Numbered from the stretch's first letter, positions 36,066 through 44,594 are shown. The stretch: 64,000 bases of DNA from Winogradskyella sp. J14-2 (GCF_001971725.1 NZ_CP019388.1:434001-498000), one strand, 5' to 3'. Numbers and translations: made by a program. The notes: a model not told the origin generated them from the sequence alone.

Positions 36066-36230
36066 ATGGTAGGAACAATTCTTTACGCTCTTTATGTAAT
36101 GCTGGTTAGCGGAGCTACAACCGACGAAGTTTATGAAGCAGGTTATAACGACCAACAGATTGAACAAGTACAACGTCAAATCGATTCTGAAAAAGGCATT
36201 AGACGCGAGTTGCAGGAGATTGGTAACTAG
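36066..36230 (+). CDS. Small 54-aa membrane-associated or exported protein
   Basis: The ATG at 36066 opens a 54-codon frame ending TAG at 36228-36230. The first 16 residues are hydrophobic (MVGTILYALYVMLVSG), then an acidic/helical part (TTDEVYEAGYNDQQIEQVQR) and a mixed-charge tail (GIRRELQEIGN). It could be a small membrane protein or a short secreted peptide. Support for expression comes from its own dyad and -7 box at the regulon spacing, and from two hairpins downstream (36231-36250 and 36268-36303). I do not recognise a family. Confidence 0.6.
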   Translation: MVGTILYALYVMLVSGATTDEVYEAGYNDQQIEQVQRQIDSEKGIRRELQEIGN

Positions 36231-36267
36231 TCTAAAACTTGGGTTTTAGATTAATTTAAGTTAGTAA

Positions 36268-36303
36268 TAAAAAGGTGGATATCATACATATCCATCTTTT
36301 TAT
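36268..36303 (+). terminator. Hairpin terminator after the 54-codon gene
   Basis: AAAAGGTGGATAT / ATATCCATCTTTT with one G-U pair and a T-rich end. A weaker TCTAAAAC/GTTTTAGA hairpin precedes it at 36231-36250. The 255 bp from here to 36558 show nothing I recognise. Confidence 0.7.
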
Positions 36304-36558
36304 AGTTGACGCTATATTTCATTGTTAAGAATTTTTAATACAGCTATCTATTTAGTTATTATTTCTATTTTGTTCAGCAAACGCAACAGCTAAAGAAAAA
36401 CATAACAGGCTCAGCGGTTAGAGTGTTCATTATAATTATTACCTGAAACATAGCAATTACTATAAGTCATAACTAAATCTCTAATTTTTACAAATTTCAA
36501 AAACCCGATTTATCAGAGGAGATATATAAATTTAGAGAAAACAATTATCTGGCAACAT

Positions 36559-37062
36559 ATGAAAACTATACTGGAAACAAATAGACTTTTACTAAGAGAG
36601 TTGAGTTTAAGTGATGCCGAAAATATCTATAACCTAAATTTAAATCCAGATGTCATAAAATATACAGGTGATACTGCTTTTAAGAGTATTGAAGACGCAC
36701 ATAAATTTTTAAAAAACTATTTAGATTACAAATTGAATGGCTACGGCAGATGGGCCGTAATGCAAAAAAAGACAAATAGCTTCATAGGATTTTGTGGTTT
36801 AAAATTTAATCCTGAAGATAATCAAACCGATATCGGATTTCGATTTTTCGAAGACATGTGGAATAGAGGTTACGCTACTGAAAGTGCAAGGGCCTGTTTG
36901 GACTATTGTTTTGAAAGATATAACTTAAAACAAATTATAGGCCGAGCTATGAAAGTAAATTTGAATTCAATAAAAGTCCTCGAAAAAATAGGTCTCAAGT
37001 ACAAAAAAGATATAGAATTGGATGGGGAGGAAGCAGTATTGTATGAGATAAAAAATAAATAA
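36559..37062 (+). CDS. GNAT family N-acetyltransferase (RimJ/RimL-like)
   Basis: A 167-aa acetyl-CoA-dependent acetyltransferase. The N-terminal ETNRLLLRELSLSDAENIY is typical of the RimJ/RimL group. The acetyl-CoA site is DIGFRFFEDMWNRGYATESA (R/Q-x-x-G-x-A pattern), followed by the NLKQIIGRAMKVNLNSIKVLEKIG segment (residues about 132-155). Members acetylate ribosomal protein N-termini, amino acids or small amines; the substrate here is not known. It is followed one base later by a hydrolase gene, forming a two-gene unit. No regulon dyad precedes it. Confidence 0.88.
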   Translation: MKTILETNRLLLRELSLSDAENIYNLNLNPDVIKYTGDTAFKSIEDAHKFLKNYLDYKLNGYGRWAVMQKKTNSFIGFCGLKFNPEDNQTDIGFRFFEDMWNRGYATESARACLDYCFERYNLKQIIGRAMKVNLNSIKVLEKIGLKYKKDIELDGEEAVLYEIKNK

Positions 37063-37063
37063 T

Positions 37064-38068
37064 ATGAAAGTAATGCAGAGAACCGTTAATACATTTTTAA
37101 TATTATTTTATATAAGTGTAAAAGCTCAGATAAGCCCAGAAGATTTTGGCTTTAGGCATTTTCAATATGTTATGGAAAACGATACTCTTGAGGTGTTAAT
37201 CAAGTCTAAAAAGGGCGAAGAACACATCAAAAAGCCTTTACTATTCTCAATTCAAGGCTCACGAGCTATTCCGCTCATAATCCATAACGGTACACAACGT
37301 ACTTTTGCAACCTCAATAGAAGAAGGATTTTTTGAAGACGACTATCACATTGTAATCGTTAATAAGCCTGGAGTACCTTTAATAAGCCATAAAGATAGCC
37401 TAGACAGAAGAAGAGAATATTTTATAGATAAGAAGACCAAAACACATCCTAAAGCATACATTGAAAACAACAATCTTGAATATTATGTAAAAACAAATAA
37501 ATTCATTGTTGAAAAATTGCTGAAAGAGTCTTGGGTTGATCCGAGCAGATTGGTCGTCTCTGGTCATTCGCAGGGAAGCAGTATTGCCTTGGGTATGGCA
37601 GATGAAATCCCTCAGGTAACACATCTTATCTATTCCAGCGGGCTTCCTTACTACTCTACTATTCTTTCTATTATTGCGAGAAAACGGATGCACGGTGGAA
37701 GCAAAGCGGACATCGAAGAAGACTTTGAGTATTGGAAAGCTATTGTCAATGATCCTTTAAGTGTTTCTAATGAGGGAAGGGATTCTTACCGTATGATGAG
37801 TTCGTTTTCTATAAATGAAAATGAAATTTTAAAACGTCTAAACATACCTGTTTTAATTTCTTACGGTACAAAAGATGAGTCTAGCCCTTACCATGACATG
37901 TTTAGGGTGGAATGTATAAAAGATAGTATTTCTCATATTACCTGGAACGTATATCAAGATTTAGGTCATAACTACCAACTGCAAAAAGAAACCACTACAG
38001 AAAACGAAAAAACAGATTATTTGCCAGTAGTAGTCACCGATTGGATCTCATGGTTAAAGGAAAATTAA
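37064..38068 (+). CDS. Exported alpha/beta hydrolase
   Basis: A 334-aa serine hydrolase with an N-terminal signal peptide (to about residue 22, SVKAQ), so it acts in the envelope. The nucleophile elbow is VSGHSQGSS, with its serine near residue 172. The likely catalytic Asp is in SYGTKDESSPYHD and the His in QDLGHNYQL. The overall layout resembles dienelactone-hydrolase or prolyl-peptidase-like proteins; the substrate is unknown. A second ATG 9 bp downstream (MQRTVN) is equally plausible. It follows the acetyltransferase gene with a single-base gap. Confidence 0.82.
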   Translation: MKVMQRTVNTFLILFYISVKAQISPEDFGFRHFQYVMENDTLEVLIKSKKGEEHIKKPLLFSIQGSRAIPLIIHNGTQRTFATSIEEGFFEDDYHIVIVNKPGVPLISHKDSLDRRREYFIDKKTKTHPKAYIENNNLEYYVKTNKFIVEKLLKESWVDPSRLVVSGHSQGSSIALGMADEIPQVTHLIYSSGLPYYSTILSIIARKRMHGGSKADIEEDFEYWKAIVNDPLSVSNEGRDSYRMMSSFSINENEILKRLNIPVLISYGTKDESSPYHDMFRVECIKDSISHITWNVYQDLGHNYQLQKETTTENEKTDYLPVVVTDWISWLKEN

Positions 38069-38125
38069 AAATTACTTTTTGCAAAAGTTTTTTATTCTTC
38101 CCAGTCTGATATTTAGAACATCTCT

Positions 38126-38174
38126 CCCTACCTATCTCGGGTAGTACTACATTTTTGATATAAAGATAAGTTTG
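38126..38174 (+). promoter_or_regulatory. Operator plus promoter of the T9SS-secreted protein
   Basis: CCCTACCTATCT then CGGGTAGTAC (38126-38147). TAAGTTTG at 38167-38174 starts exactly 41 bp after the motif start, and the ATG at 38200 follows 25 bp after the box. Confidence 0.65.
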
Positions 38175-38199
38175 TGTTTTAACCATAACCCATTATATC

Positions 38200-40458
38200 A
38201 TGAAAAAAATTACGTTAACTTTACTGCTCTTAGCAGTAACTTTCTTGACTAATGCTCAGGTAGATTTACTACTTCCTGACAATCCCGATGCTTTTAGTTC
38301 TGCATCAATACCGAACATCAATAAATATAAGACAGGCCCAAATAATTTATTTTATACCGGGACATCAAGTCGAAGTGTAGTGAGAATGGAGTCAAACACA
38401 CGAAATCGCACGTCTTCTGGTGTAACGAATTATTTTATTTTAGAATTTATACCTATTTCAGATTCTGAAGTCATTGCCTATGGTAATGCGACAGTTGCCA
38501 ATGGTGACAACGATTTAATCTATATTGATTTCAACAATCTTTCAAATAATCAAATTATAGCACCGCAAAACTCTGGCCCTGATGTGAACATTGGTGGTAC
38601 CGGAATGGTCTCTGCAAATGGATTAATCTATTTGTTCTTAGTAGTTAGAAACACTACAGATGGCTTTATAGGTAGAGAATTGGTTTCTATTGATCCTATC
38701 ACAAAAACAATGAGCGTAGTAAAAGACATTACGCCTGGTTCTTTTGGTACAACGCCATTTAGACTTCAAGTACAACCTGGTAGCACTCCAGGAACAGATC
38801 GAATCTTTTTTATTGCCGAAACAAATAATGCATCAGAAAGAGAGGTCTGGGTTTCCGATGGTACTGATGCAGGTACATTTAAATATGTAGATATGGCTGG
38901 TGCAGGAAATGGTAATGTTACAGATCTTACAGTTATAGGTACAGATATGTATTTTTCCGCATTTAATGGAGATGGCAACGGTAGAGAAGCTTGGTACGTA
39001 GACACGACAGCTCCTACCCCTACACCAGTTAATTTAGGTAACTTAAATGCCCTAGGAAATAGCGACCCAAGAGATTACGTGCGTTTTAATGGTAAAACCT
39101 ATTTTACAGCAGACGATGGTGTGAATGGACGCGAACTTTACGTCACAGAAAATACAGCAGCAACTACAATGCGTTTAAATATAGACCCAACTTCTACAGT
39201 TGGTAGTAACCCTACAGAACTAACAGTTTCAGGCAATAACTTATTTTTTGCCGCACGTCGTGGGGCAGCTGGAAGAGAACTCATTAGAATGTCTGCCACA
39301 GGATCTATAGTATCTTATAATATCAATCAAAGTGAAGCACCTAATTTCCCAGACGGAAATGGAGATCCTGTAAGCTTGTTTGACGCTGGAGATTACCTCT
39401 ACTTTACAGCGGATGATGGAGCAACTTTAGGTTATGAGCCATACAGAATTGATCTCAATACAAATGCTATGGAATTTTTAGCGGATATTAGCGCCAATGG
39501 CTCTAGCAGCCCTAAATTTAGAACAGTCTTTGATGGAGATGTTGTTTTTACTGCTCGTCATGACCAAATTGACGAGGAAGCCTATACGGTAAATAATATT
39601 CCTTTTAATTGCGGATCTGTTACAAATATATTAATTGATTCGCCAGGAGGCGATTGGATGTTTATGAATTGGAATAATAATGGCAATTCATTTACAAATC
39701 ATATTATCGATATTTTCCCAACAAATCAAAACGCTTTTGGTGCACCAGTAAGTTCAGGCAATAATGAAATTATTAATGGTACTGAAAGTGGATATGCTTT
39801 TGGATTAAATAGTAATACTAATTATAATGTTTATTTAAAATCCTATTGTACAGATGGTACTTTCACAAGACAAGGCCCTTTTTCAATTACAACACGTAAT
39901 AATTGCCCACCTTTTAATAACGTGAGCATTAATAATATTACTTCAACAACTGCTGATTTAAGTTGGTCAAATACAGGTTTATATGCCGCTATTGAAATAC
40001 TTGTGTATAATGAGGATGCCGCAATATTTGAAGACTCAGCTGTAAGTACGTTTGGAGTGACGACGTCTAACAATACCTTTACAATTACTGGTCTTGATCC
40101 AAATACAGCTTATGATATTTATATAGTTGGTACTTGCGCTACAACTACACCTTCATCATTTACCAATTTTATCTTTGGCAAACAACAAATTGTAACCGCA
40201 ACACTATCTAACAATACTTTTGAAACATCAAATACAGCAATATATCCTAATCCTGTAAAAAATAGCTTCTCTGTAAAAAGTTCAAATATTGATTTAGAGA
40301 AAATAGAAATTTATGATGTTTTAGGTAAGCTAGTCAATAATCTAAAACCAAATGGTAATAATATTTATAATATTAGCGACTTAAAGCAGGGGTTGTATTT
40401 TGTTAAATTAAATACAAAAAGTGGTAAAACCTTGACCCGTAAAATCATAAAAGAATAG
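38200..40458 (+). CDS. Secreted repeat protein with T9SS type A sorting domain
   Basis: A 752-aa protein with a signal peptide (to about residue 19, LTNAQ). Residues 60-480 hold about six imperfect repeats of the ELWxxDGTxxGT-like kind, for example REVWVSDGTDAGTFKYV, YFTADDGVNGRELYVTE and FFAARRGAAGRELIRM, expected to form a beta-propeller. Two fibronectin III-like modules follow (about 490-670). The C-terminal 75 residues are a type A T9SS sorting domain: NTAIYPNPVKNSFSV, IEIYDVLGKLV, and LTRKIIKE. The protein is therefore exported across the outer membrane and probably surface-attached. A regulon dyad precedes it. Confidence 0.9.
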   Translation: MKKITLTLLLLAVTFLTNAQVDLLLPDNPDAFSSASIPNINKYKTGPNNLFYTGTSSRSVVRMESNTRNRTSSGVTNYFILEFIPISDSEVIAYGNATVANGDNDLIYIDFNNLSNNQIIAPQNSGPDVNIGGTGMVSANGLIYLFLVVRNTTDGFIGRELVSIDPITKTMSVVKDITPGSFGTTPFRLQVQPGSTPGTDRIFFIAETNNASEREVWVSDGTDAGTFKYVDMAGAGNGNVTDLTVIGTDMYFSAFNGDGNGREAWYVDTTAPTPTPVNLGNLNALGNSDPRDYVRFNGKTYFTADDGVNGRELYVTENTAATTMRLNIDPTSTVGSNPTELTVSGNNLFFAARRGAAGRELIRMSATGSIVSYNINQSEAPNFPDGNGDPVSLFDAGDYLYFTADDGATLGYEPYRIDLNTNAMEFLADISANGSSSPKFRTVFDGDVVFTARHDQIDEEAYTVNNIPFNCGSVTNILIDSPGGDWMFMNWNNNGNSFTNHIIDIFPTNQNAFGAPVSSGNNEIINGTESGYAFGLNSNTNYNVYLKSYCTDGTFTRQGPFSITTRNNCPPFNNVSINNITSTTADLSWSNTGLYAAIEILVYNEDAAIFEDSAVSTFGVTTSNNTFTITGLDPNTAYDIYIVGTCATTTPSSFTNFIFGKQQIVTATLSNNTFETSNTAIYPNPVKNSFSVKSSNIDLEKIEIYDVLGKLVNNLKPNGNNIYNISDLKQGLYFVKLNTKSGKTLTRKIIKE

Positions 40459-40510
40459 AATATGAAATATACTATCAATCGCAATGAAAAAGGGTTTTAG
40501 GTAGTATAGC

Positions 40511-40543
40511 AACCTCATAGCAATTCTGCTATGAGGTTTTTCT
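40511..40543 (+). terminator. Hairpin terminator after the T9SS gene
   Basis: AACCTCATAGC / GCTATGAGGTT with a 6-nt loop and a following T-run. A GGTAGTAT half-site at 40500-40507 just upstream lacks the left arm and has no -7 box at the regulon distance. Confidence 0.8.
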
Positions 40544-40570
40544 CTTTAATTTGAATAAAAAACTTTAAAA

Positions 40571-41563
40571 ATGAGAACAATAATTTTTTTGAGTTTGATC
40601 CTAGTAAATTTAAGCTGCAAAAATAACAACGAAAAATCATTCAGTTTAAGAGGAAAAACCAATGACTTAGAAAATGGCACTAAGCTTTATCTCAGGCACA
40701 ATAATAAAACGATAGATTCTGCAACAATTACAGACAACAGTTTTAAATTTTCAACACAATTAGATACGTTTCCTGTAAATATAGCGCTTCACGATAAAGT
40801 ATTCAAGAACTACACCTCATTTTGGGTCGTCAACCAACCTATGGGTTTTGACGCAAGTCAGTTAGGTTTCAAAAATGCAGTGATCACGGGCTCAGAACCA
40901 GAAAGACTCAACAATATTTTTAAGGAAAGAGTTGATGGGCTAAAAGGAAAAGAGAGGGACAAGGCAGAAATGCAATTTGTCAAAGACTATCCTAATAGTA
41001 TTGTAAGTGTAAGTATACTATCTGTAGATTCAAGAACCTGGGGCAGAGAAGAAACCAAAACTCATTTTGAGTTGATGTCTAAAGAAAATAAATCTTCAAA
41101 ATTCGGAAAGCAAATAAAGAAATACTTAGAGCTTAACAAACAACCTGAAATTGGAGATCGGTATGTAGACTTTGAGTCTAAAAATATCAGCGGTAAATCT
41201 CAGAAACTATCAGAATTAGAAGGTAAGACAGTTTTGCTGGAGTTTTGGGCCTCTTGGTGTGGACCATGTAGAAAGGAAAACCCTAATTTAGTTAAAACCT
41301 ACAATGAGTTTAAGAATAAAGGTTTTGAAATTTTTGCAGTATCACAAGATAGCGATAAAAATAGCTGGGTAAAAGCCATTGAGCAAGATGGTCTTCCATG
41401 GATGCATGTCTCAGATTTAAAAGGTGATCAAAATGAAGCTTCATTAATTTATGGTATTTATGTTATACCTGATAATTTTCTAATTTCAAAGGATGGCATT
41501 ATCATCGGAAGAAATTTAAAAGGAAAAGAATTAGTTAAAAAACTGGAAGAAATTCTTTATTGA
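40571..41563 (+). CDS. TlpA-like thiol-disulfide lipoprotein with DUF4369-type N-domain
   Basis: A 330-aa envelope protein. A short lipoprotein signal ends in LVNLSC (C17). Residues 25-180 resemble the DUF4369 beta domain that often precedes such thioredoxins. The thioredoxin domain (about 190-330) has the redox motif WASWCGPCRKENP (CxxC), the cis-Pro in VIPDNF, and a typical ISKDGIIIGRNLKG end. It probably reduces or maintains periplasmic disulfides. The stop overlaps the likely start of the VOC gene. A hairpin terminator separates it from the T9SS gene upstream. Confidence 0.88.
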   Translation: MRTIIFLSLILVNLSCKNNNEKSFSLRGKTNDLENGTKLYLRHNNKTIDSATITDNSFKFSTQLDTFPVNIALHDKVFKNYTSFWVVNQPMGFDASQLGFKNAVITGSEPERLNNIFKERVDGLKGKERDKAEMQFVKDYPNSIVSVSILSVDSRTWGREETKTHFELMSKENKSSKFGKQIKKYLELNKQPEIGDRYVDFESKNISGKSQKLSELEGKTVLLEFWASWCGPCRKENPNLVKTYNEFKNKGFEIFAVSQDSDKNSWVKAIEQDGLPWMHVSDLKGDQNEASLIYGIYVIPDNFLISKDGIIIGRNLKGKELVKKLEEILY

Positions 41564-41951
41564 GTTAAAAAAAAACATAAACCTTAATCAAATTACAGTT
41601 CCTTCAAAAGACGTTAAAAAATCAATTATATTTTATCAAGAACTGGGTCTTCAATTAATAGTAAAGGTTTTACCAGATTATATACGTTTGGCCTGTTCCG
41701 ATGGCAACTCAACATTTTCGGTACATTTGGCCAAAATATTAGATAAAGGCAATAGGATTTGGATTTATTTTGAATGTAATAATCTAGACGCAAAAGTTGA
41801 AACCCTAAAGAACAAAGGAATCTATTTTGTTGAAGACCCTACCGATCAAAAATGGCTCTGGCGAGAAGCTAGGTTAAAGGATCTCGATGGTAACCAGATC
41901 ATACTTTATTATGCGGGAGATAATAGATTAAATCCACCTTGGTGGCTTTAA
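41559..41951 (+). CDS. VOC (glyoxalase-like) family protein with no standard start codon
   Basis: The frame encodes a VOC domain of about 125 residues: NLNQITVPSKDVKKSIIFY, then QELGLQLIVKVLP, followed by WIYFECNNLDAKVETLKNKG and the C-terminal ARLKDLDGNQIILYY, which shows the expected N-terminal and C-terminal beta-alpha-beta-beta-beta modules. There is no ATG, GTG or TTG before the first domain strand: the in-frame stop is at 41532, and only ATT (41559, overlapping the TlpA stop as ATTGA) or ATA (41577, in the place where ATG would be expected) could start it. A TTG at 41688 would lose a third of the domain. It may use a rare start, or be damaged in its start codon. Confidence 0.65.
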   Translation: MELKKNINLNQITVPSKDVKKSIIFYQELGLQLIVKVLPDYIRLACSDGNSTFSVHLAKILDKGNRIWIYFECNNLDAKVETLKNKGIYFVEDPTDQKWLWREARLKDLDGNQIILYYAGDNRLNPPWWL

Positions 41952-41953
41952 AC

Positions 41954-43072
41954 CTATGCTTTAAGTTGACGGAATTTTCTCTTCAAAATAATGTATGTTC
42001 TAATAAAGAATTTAAATATATACGGTATTGGATCTCTAGTGAGCATAGCAAGCTGAGTGTACGATTTCTTCTTGGCTATAAAGGATTTAATTAAATGATG
42101 TGGTTGGGTTAAAACTGATTTTAAACTGTAATACTGTATTGGCAAAAATGAGTTTAGCTCTAAATCTTTTCCCATTGATAAGTAACAATGCAAAACTGGG
42201 AAATTGATGCCAGCAGCGTAAGATGCGTGTAAACTTCCCCAATATCTTGCATTAACTTCAATAATTTTAAAATCATCAGTAATTTTATCATAGCGTAAGT
42301 CTATATGAGCAATACCAGACCATTTTAGTGTTTGAATTAATTTTTTAACGACTAAGAAAAGCTTAGGTTCTTTAAGAAAAGTAAGGCTTATTGGCGCTGT
42401 AAACTTTTTATATTCATAAGACATTCCTTTTTGTATCGTGTAAGAAAGAATATTGCCATTTTTACAAAGCACACTACAGTCTATATCATAGCCGTTTACA
42501 TATTCTTGTAATAAGTATTGGTTTATTGTTCTGCTATCTAAAAATACCTTTAACGCTTTACTATTACTAATTTCTAAAATACCATTACCATCTATTCCTC
42601 TTACAGGTTTTGCAATTAGAGGAAAATTTAGTTTTGAAATTGATTCTAATAAAACATCATTAGCTGTACTTTTAATTATCACTGTGTTTGGATGGTTAAT
42701 ATTATTTTCTTTTAAATGATAATACAAAAGATCTTTATTAATAGCTTTAAAATATGTTTGATAATCTGAAATTAAGATCAGTTTATCTTTATAAATAAAT
42801 TTCTTAGTACCTAAAAACCCAAGACAGGTTTGTTCACCTATAGGTATTATACAATCTATTTTTTCTTGTTTAACCACTGCCTCAACTTTTTTAAAGTTAT
42901 TGCACTCCAGTAGGTTTTCTACGTAGATATATTTATCAATATTTAGAGACCATCGCATAGGCGTATTCTTTTTTGATGACATGGCGATTATGGATATATC
43001 AGCGCCTTGTCTAAGACAAAAAGCAAGGTCAAAAAAAATTGGATTGTTGGCGTCTAAAACTAAAACTCTCAA
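41954..43072 (-). CDS. ATP-grasp protein (CarB/ligase-like)
   Basis: A 372-aa ATP-grasp enzyme. Residues 1-110 form a Rossmann-like pre-ATP-grasp domain (VLVLDANNPIFFDLAFCL; IIPIGEQTCL). The ATP-grasp fold shows PLIAKPVRGIDGNG (ATP-binding Lys and Gly-rich loop), LLQEYVNGYDID, and the metal site FKIIEVNARYW with its Glu and Asn. Family members ligate a carboxylate to an amine or thiol. It is paralogous to the gene at 58999 (matching LQ[EK][YF][VI].G[YF]D, W[ST]G[IV]A and E[VI]N.R[YF]W positions). It converges with the VOC gene and the substrate is unknown. Confidence 0.87.
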   Translation of the reverse strand: MRVLVLDANNPIFFDLAFCLRQGADISIIAMSSKKNTPMRWSLNIDKYIYVENLLECNNFKKVEAVVKQEKIDCIIPIGEQTCLGFLGTKKFIYKDKLILISDYQTYFKAINKDLLYYHLKENNINHPNTVIIKSTANDVLLESISKLNFPLIAKPVRGIDGNGILEISNSKALKVFLDSRTINQYLLQEYVNGYDIDCSVLCKNGNILSYTIQKGMSYEYKKFTAPISLTFLKEPKLFLVVKKLIQTLKWSGIAHIDLRYDKITDDFKIIEVNARYWGSLHASYAAGINFPVLHCYLSMGKDLELNSFLPIQYYSLKSVLTQPHHLIKSFIAKKKSYTQLAMLTRDPIPYIFKFFIRTYIILKRKFRQLKA

Positions 43073-43125
43073 ACGATTATTCTTTACAATAAAAAAATAA
43101 AAGAACTCTTAATTTCAACATCTTG

Positions 43126-43147
43126 TACCACCTGTTTCGGGTAGTTA
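43126..43147 (+). promoter_or_regulatory. Degenerate regulon-type dyad
   Basis: TACCACCTGTTT then CGGGTAGTTA. The core matches ACCT...GGGTAGT, but there is no TAnnTTTG at the 41-bp distance (43167 reads TACAATAA). It lies about 44 bp upstream of the sigma-54-like promoter. Confidence 0.45.
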
Positions 43148-43190
43148 AGACTCAATAATCCTTTATTACAATAACCTAAAAAAAACTTTT

Positions 43191-43207
43191 TTGGCACGCT
43201 GTTTGTA
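43191..43207 (+). promoter_or_regulatory. Sigma-54-like promoter
   Basis: TTGGCACGCTGTTTGTA matches the sigma-54 -24/-12 pattern TGGCAC-N5-TTGC except that the last C is T. The -24 GG and -12 G are correctly spaced. It lies 37 bp before the ATG at 43244. Confidence 0.55.
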
Positions 43208-43243
43208 TTTTATATAACGAGTTTAATTTAAAACCCAATTATT

Positions 43244-44518
43244 ATGAAACGGATTCTATTTTTATTTGCAAGTTTAGTGGCTTTTTCCACTACTGCATTC
43301 GCAACCACCACAACATCATCAGAGGCTGATGCTTCAATAAATAACTACGTGAGAGGTTATAGTAATTCTTTCATATTTACTGAAGGTGGTATTGAGTTTT
43401 CTGTGTATAGAGATGGTCAGTTCGATTTTTATATTCCAGATTATGGACCAGACGTTAATGTTAATATAAATACACCAGGTTTTGCACTTAGTTTTAATTC
43501 TGGATATAACTATAATCCATATGTGCAGTATGATCGTTTTGGCGCCATTATTCAAATTGAAAATACACCAATCTTCTACGATTTTTACGGAAGAGTAAAC
43601 CAAATCGGTGATATTTTCATCACCTATAACAGTTTTAACAGAATCAATAGAATTGGTGGATTAAATGTGTATTACAGAAATAATGTGTTTTGGAGATATG
43701 ATGGGTTTATTAATATCTATAACAGAACATATGTATACAGACCATGGCACAGGTTCTATATTGTTCCGCCAGTAAACTTCTGCATAGTAAACGTAAATCC
43801 ATACAGACAGTTTTACTCACCCGTAAGACATATTTGGTACAGACCTTACAGAAATAATGTTAGATATTATAATGTTAACACTGGAAGACGAGGAAGCACT
43901 CAGGTGGTAAGACGCAATAATAGTGATCGTTATGCGCAAACACCAAGAAACAGAAGTGAGCGTACAATACAAAGAACTGTAAGTAGAAGAAATGCTGAAA
44001 TTACAAGAACACGTACTACGCGTTTGGCAGAGCAAAATGCAACACGCACAACTAGAAGCACAACATCTCGCAGTTCTGAAGCTAGGACATCGCGCTCAGT
44101 TACAAGAGATAATAATACCTTAGGTGGTCGTTCTACAAGTCGTATATCTTCTCCAAGTACCAGAAGTAATAACGATAGCAGAAGTATAAGGTCTACAAGA
44201 TCCCATAATAGAGTGACTACACCTACAAGGTCTACGCGTTCTAATAAAATCTCTAGAAATACAAATTCTAGAAATAATGTGACCAGAAGCAATACTTCTG
44301 TGTCTAATGAAGTGAAGAGAACAAAAAATACTTCGATATCAAAACCAAGGAGCATTAATTCTCGTATATATAATAGTAGAAGTAATTCTCAAAGCAACAG
44401 AGAGCGAAGTACTATAAAAAACAAAAGAAAGTCATCTTCTGTTTCGGCAAGATCTAACACAAGTAGAAAAAGTAACCAAAGTTCTACCAGATCAAGCTCA
44501 AGACGAACTAGAGGATAA
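43244..44518 (+). CDS. Exported Arg/Ser/Thr-rich protein
   Basis: A 424-aa protein with a clear signal peptide (to about residue 20, AFATTTT). Residues 35-195 are rich in Tyr/Asn/Asp and look beta-structured (GGIEFSVYRDGQFDFY, NRIGGLNVYYRN), with an aromatic IYNRTYVYRPWHRFY stretch. From about 200 to the end the chain is low complexity, almost only R, S, T and N, strongly basic (for example TRTTRSTTSRSSEARTSR). Such a tail suggests binding to polyanions such as LPS, DNA or capsule, or disorder. A sigma-54-like promoter and a degenerate regulon dyad precede it. Homologs are familiar from flavobacteria, without a known function. Confidence 0.82.
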   Translation: MKRILFLFASLVAFSTTAFATTTTSSEADASINNYVRGYSNSFIFTEGGIEFSVYRDGQFDFYIPDYGPDVNVNINTPGFALSFNSGYNYNPYVQYDRFGAIIQIENTPIFYDFYGRVNQIGDIFITYNSFNRINRIGGLNVYYRNNVFWRYDGFINIYNRTYVYRPWHRFYIVPPVNFCIVNVNPYRQFYSPVRHIWYRPYRNNVRYYNVNTGRRGSTQVVRRNNSDRYAQTPRNRSERTIQRTVSRRNAEITRTRTTRLAEQNATRTTRSTTSRSSEARTSRSVTRDNNTLGGRSTSRISSPSTRSNNDSRSIRSTRSHNRVTTPTRSTRSNKISRNTNSRNNVTRSNTSVSNEVKRTKNTSISKPRSINSRIYNSRSNSQSNRERSTIKNKRKSSSVSARSNTSRKSNQSSTRSSSRRTRG

Positions 44519-44552
44519 TAATAAAAACATGATTTTTTTGGTTGGTTAGTAG

Positions 44553-44594
44553 AAGTCCCGTATGATGAATGCCTCAGAGCACCTTACGGGATTT
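44553..44594. terminator. Hairpin terminator-like structure
   Basis: AGTCCCGTA / TACGGGATT with a long loop and T-rich end, after the 43244 gene and before the convergent flippase gene. Confidence 0.55.

Noticed and set aside
36380..36430. TAACA...GGTTAGAG sequence reminiscent of an integron attC site
   Set aside because: The two halves are not complementary and no integrase or cassette array is present.
40486..40507. GGTAGTAT half-site upstream of the TlpA-like gene
   Set aside because: No left arm and no TAnnTTTG at 41 bp; it lies just before the terminator hairpin of the T9SS gene.
43930..44355. Leu/Val-rich 141-codon frame on the minus strand
   Set aside because: It is the antisense of the low-complexity Arg/Ser/Thr region of the exported protein; the composition simply mirrors that.
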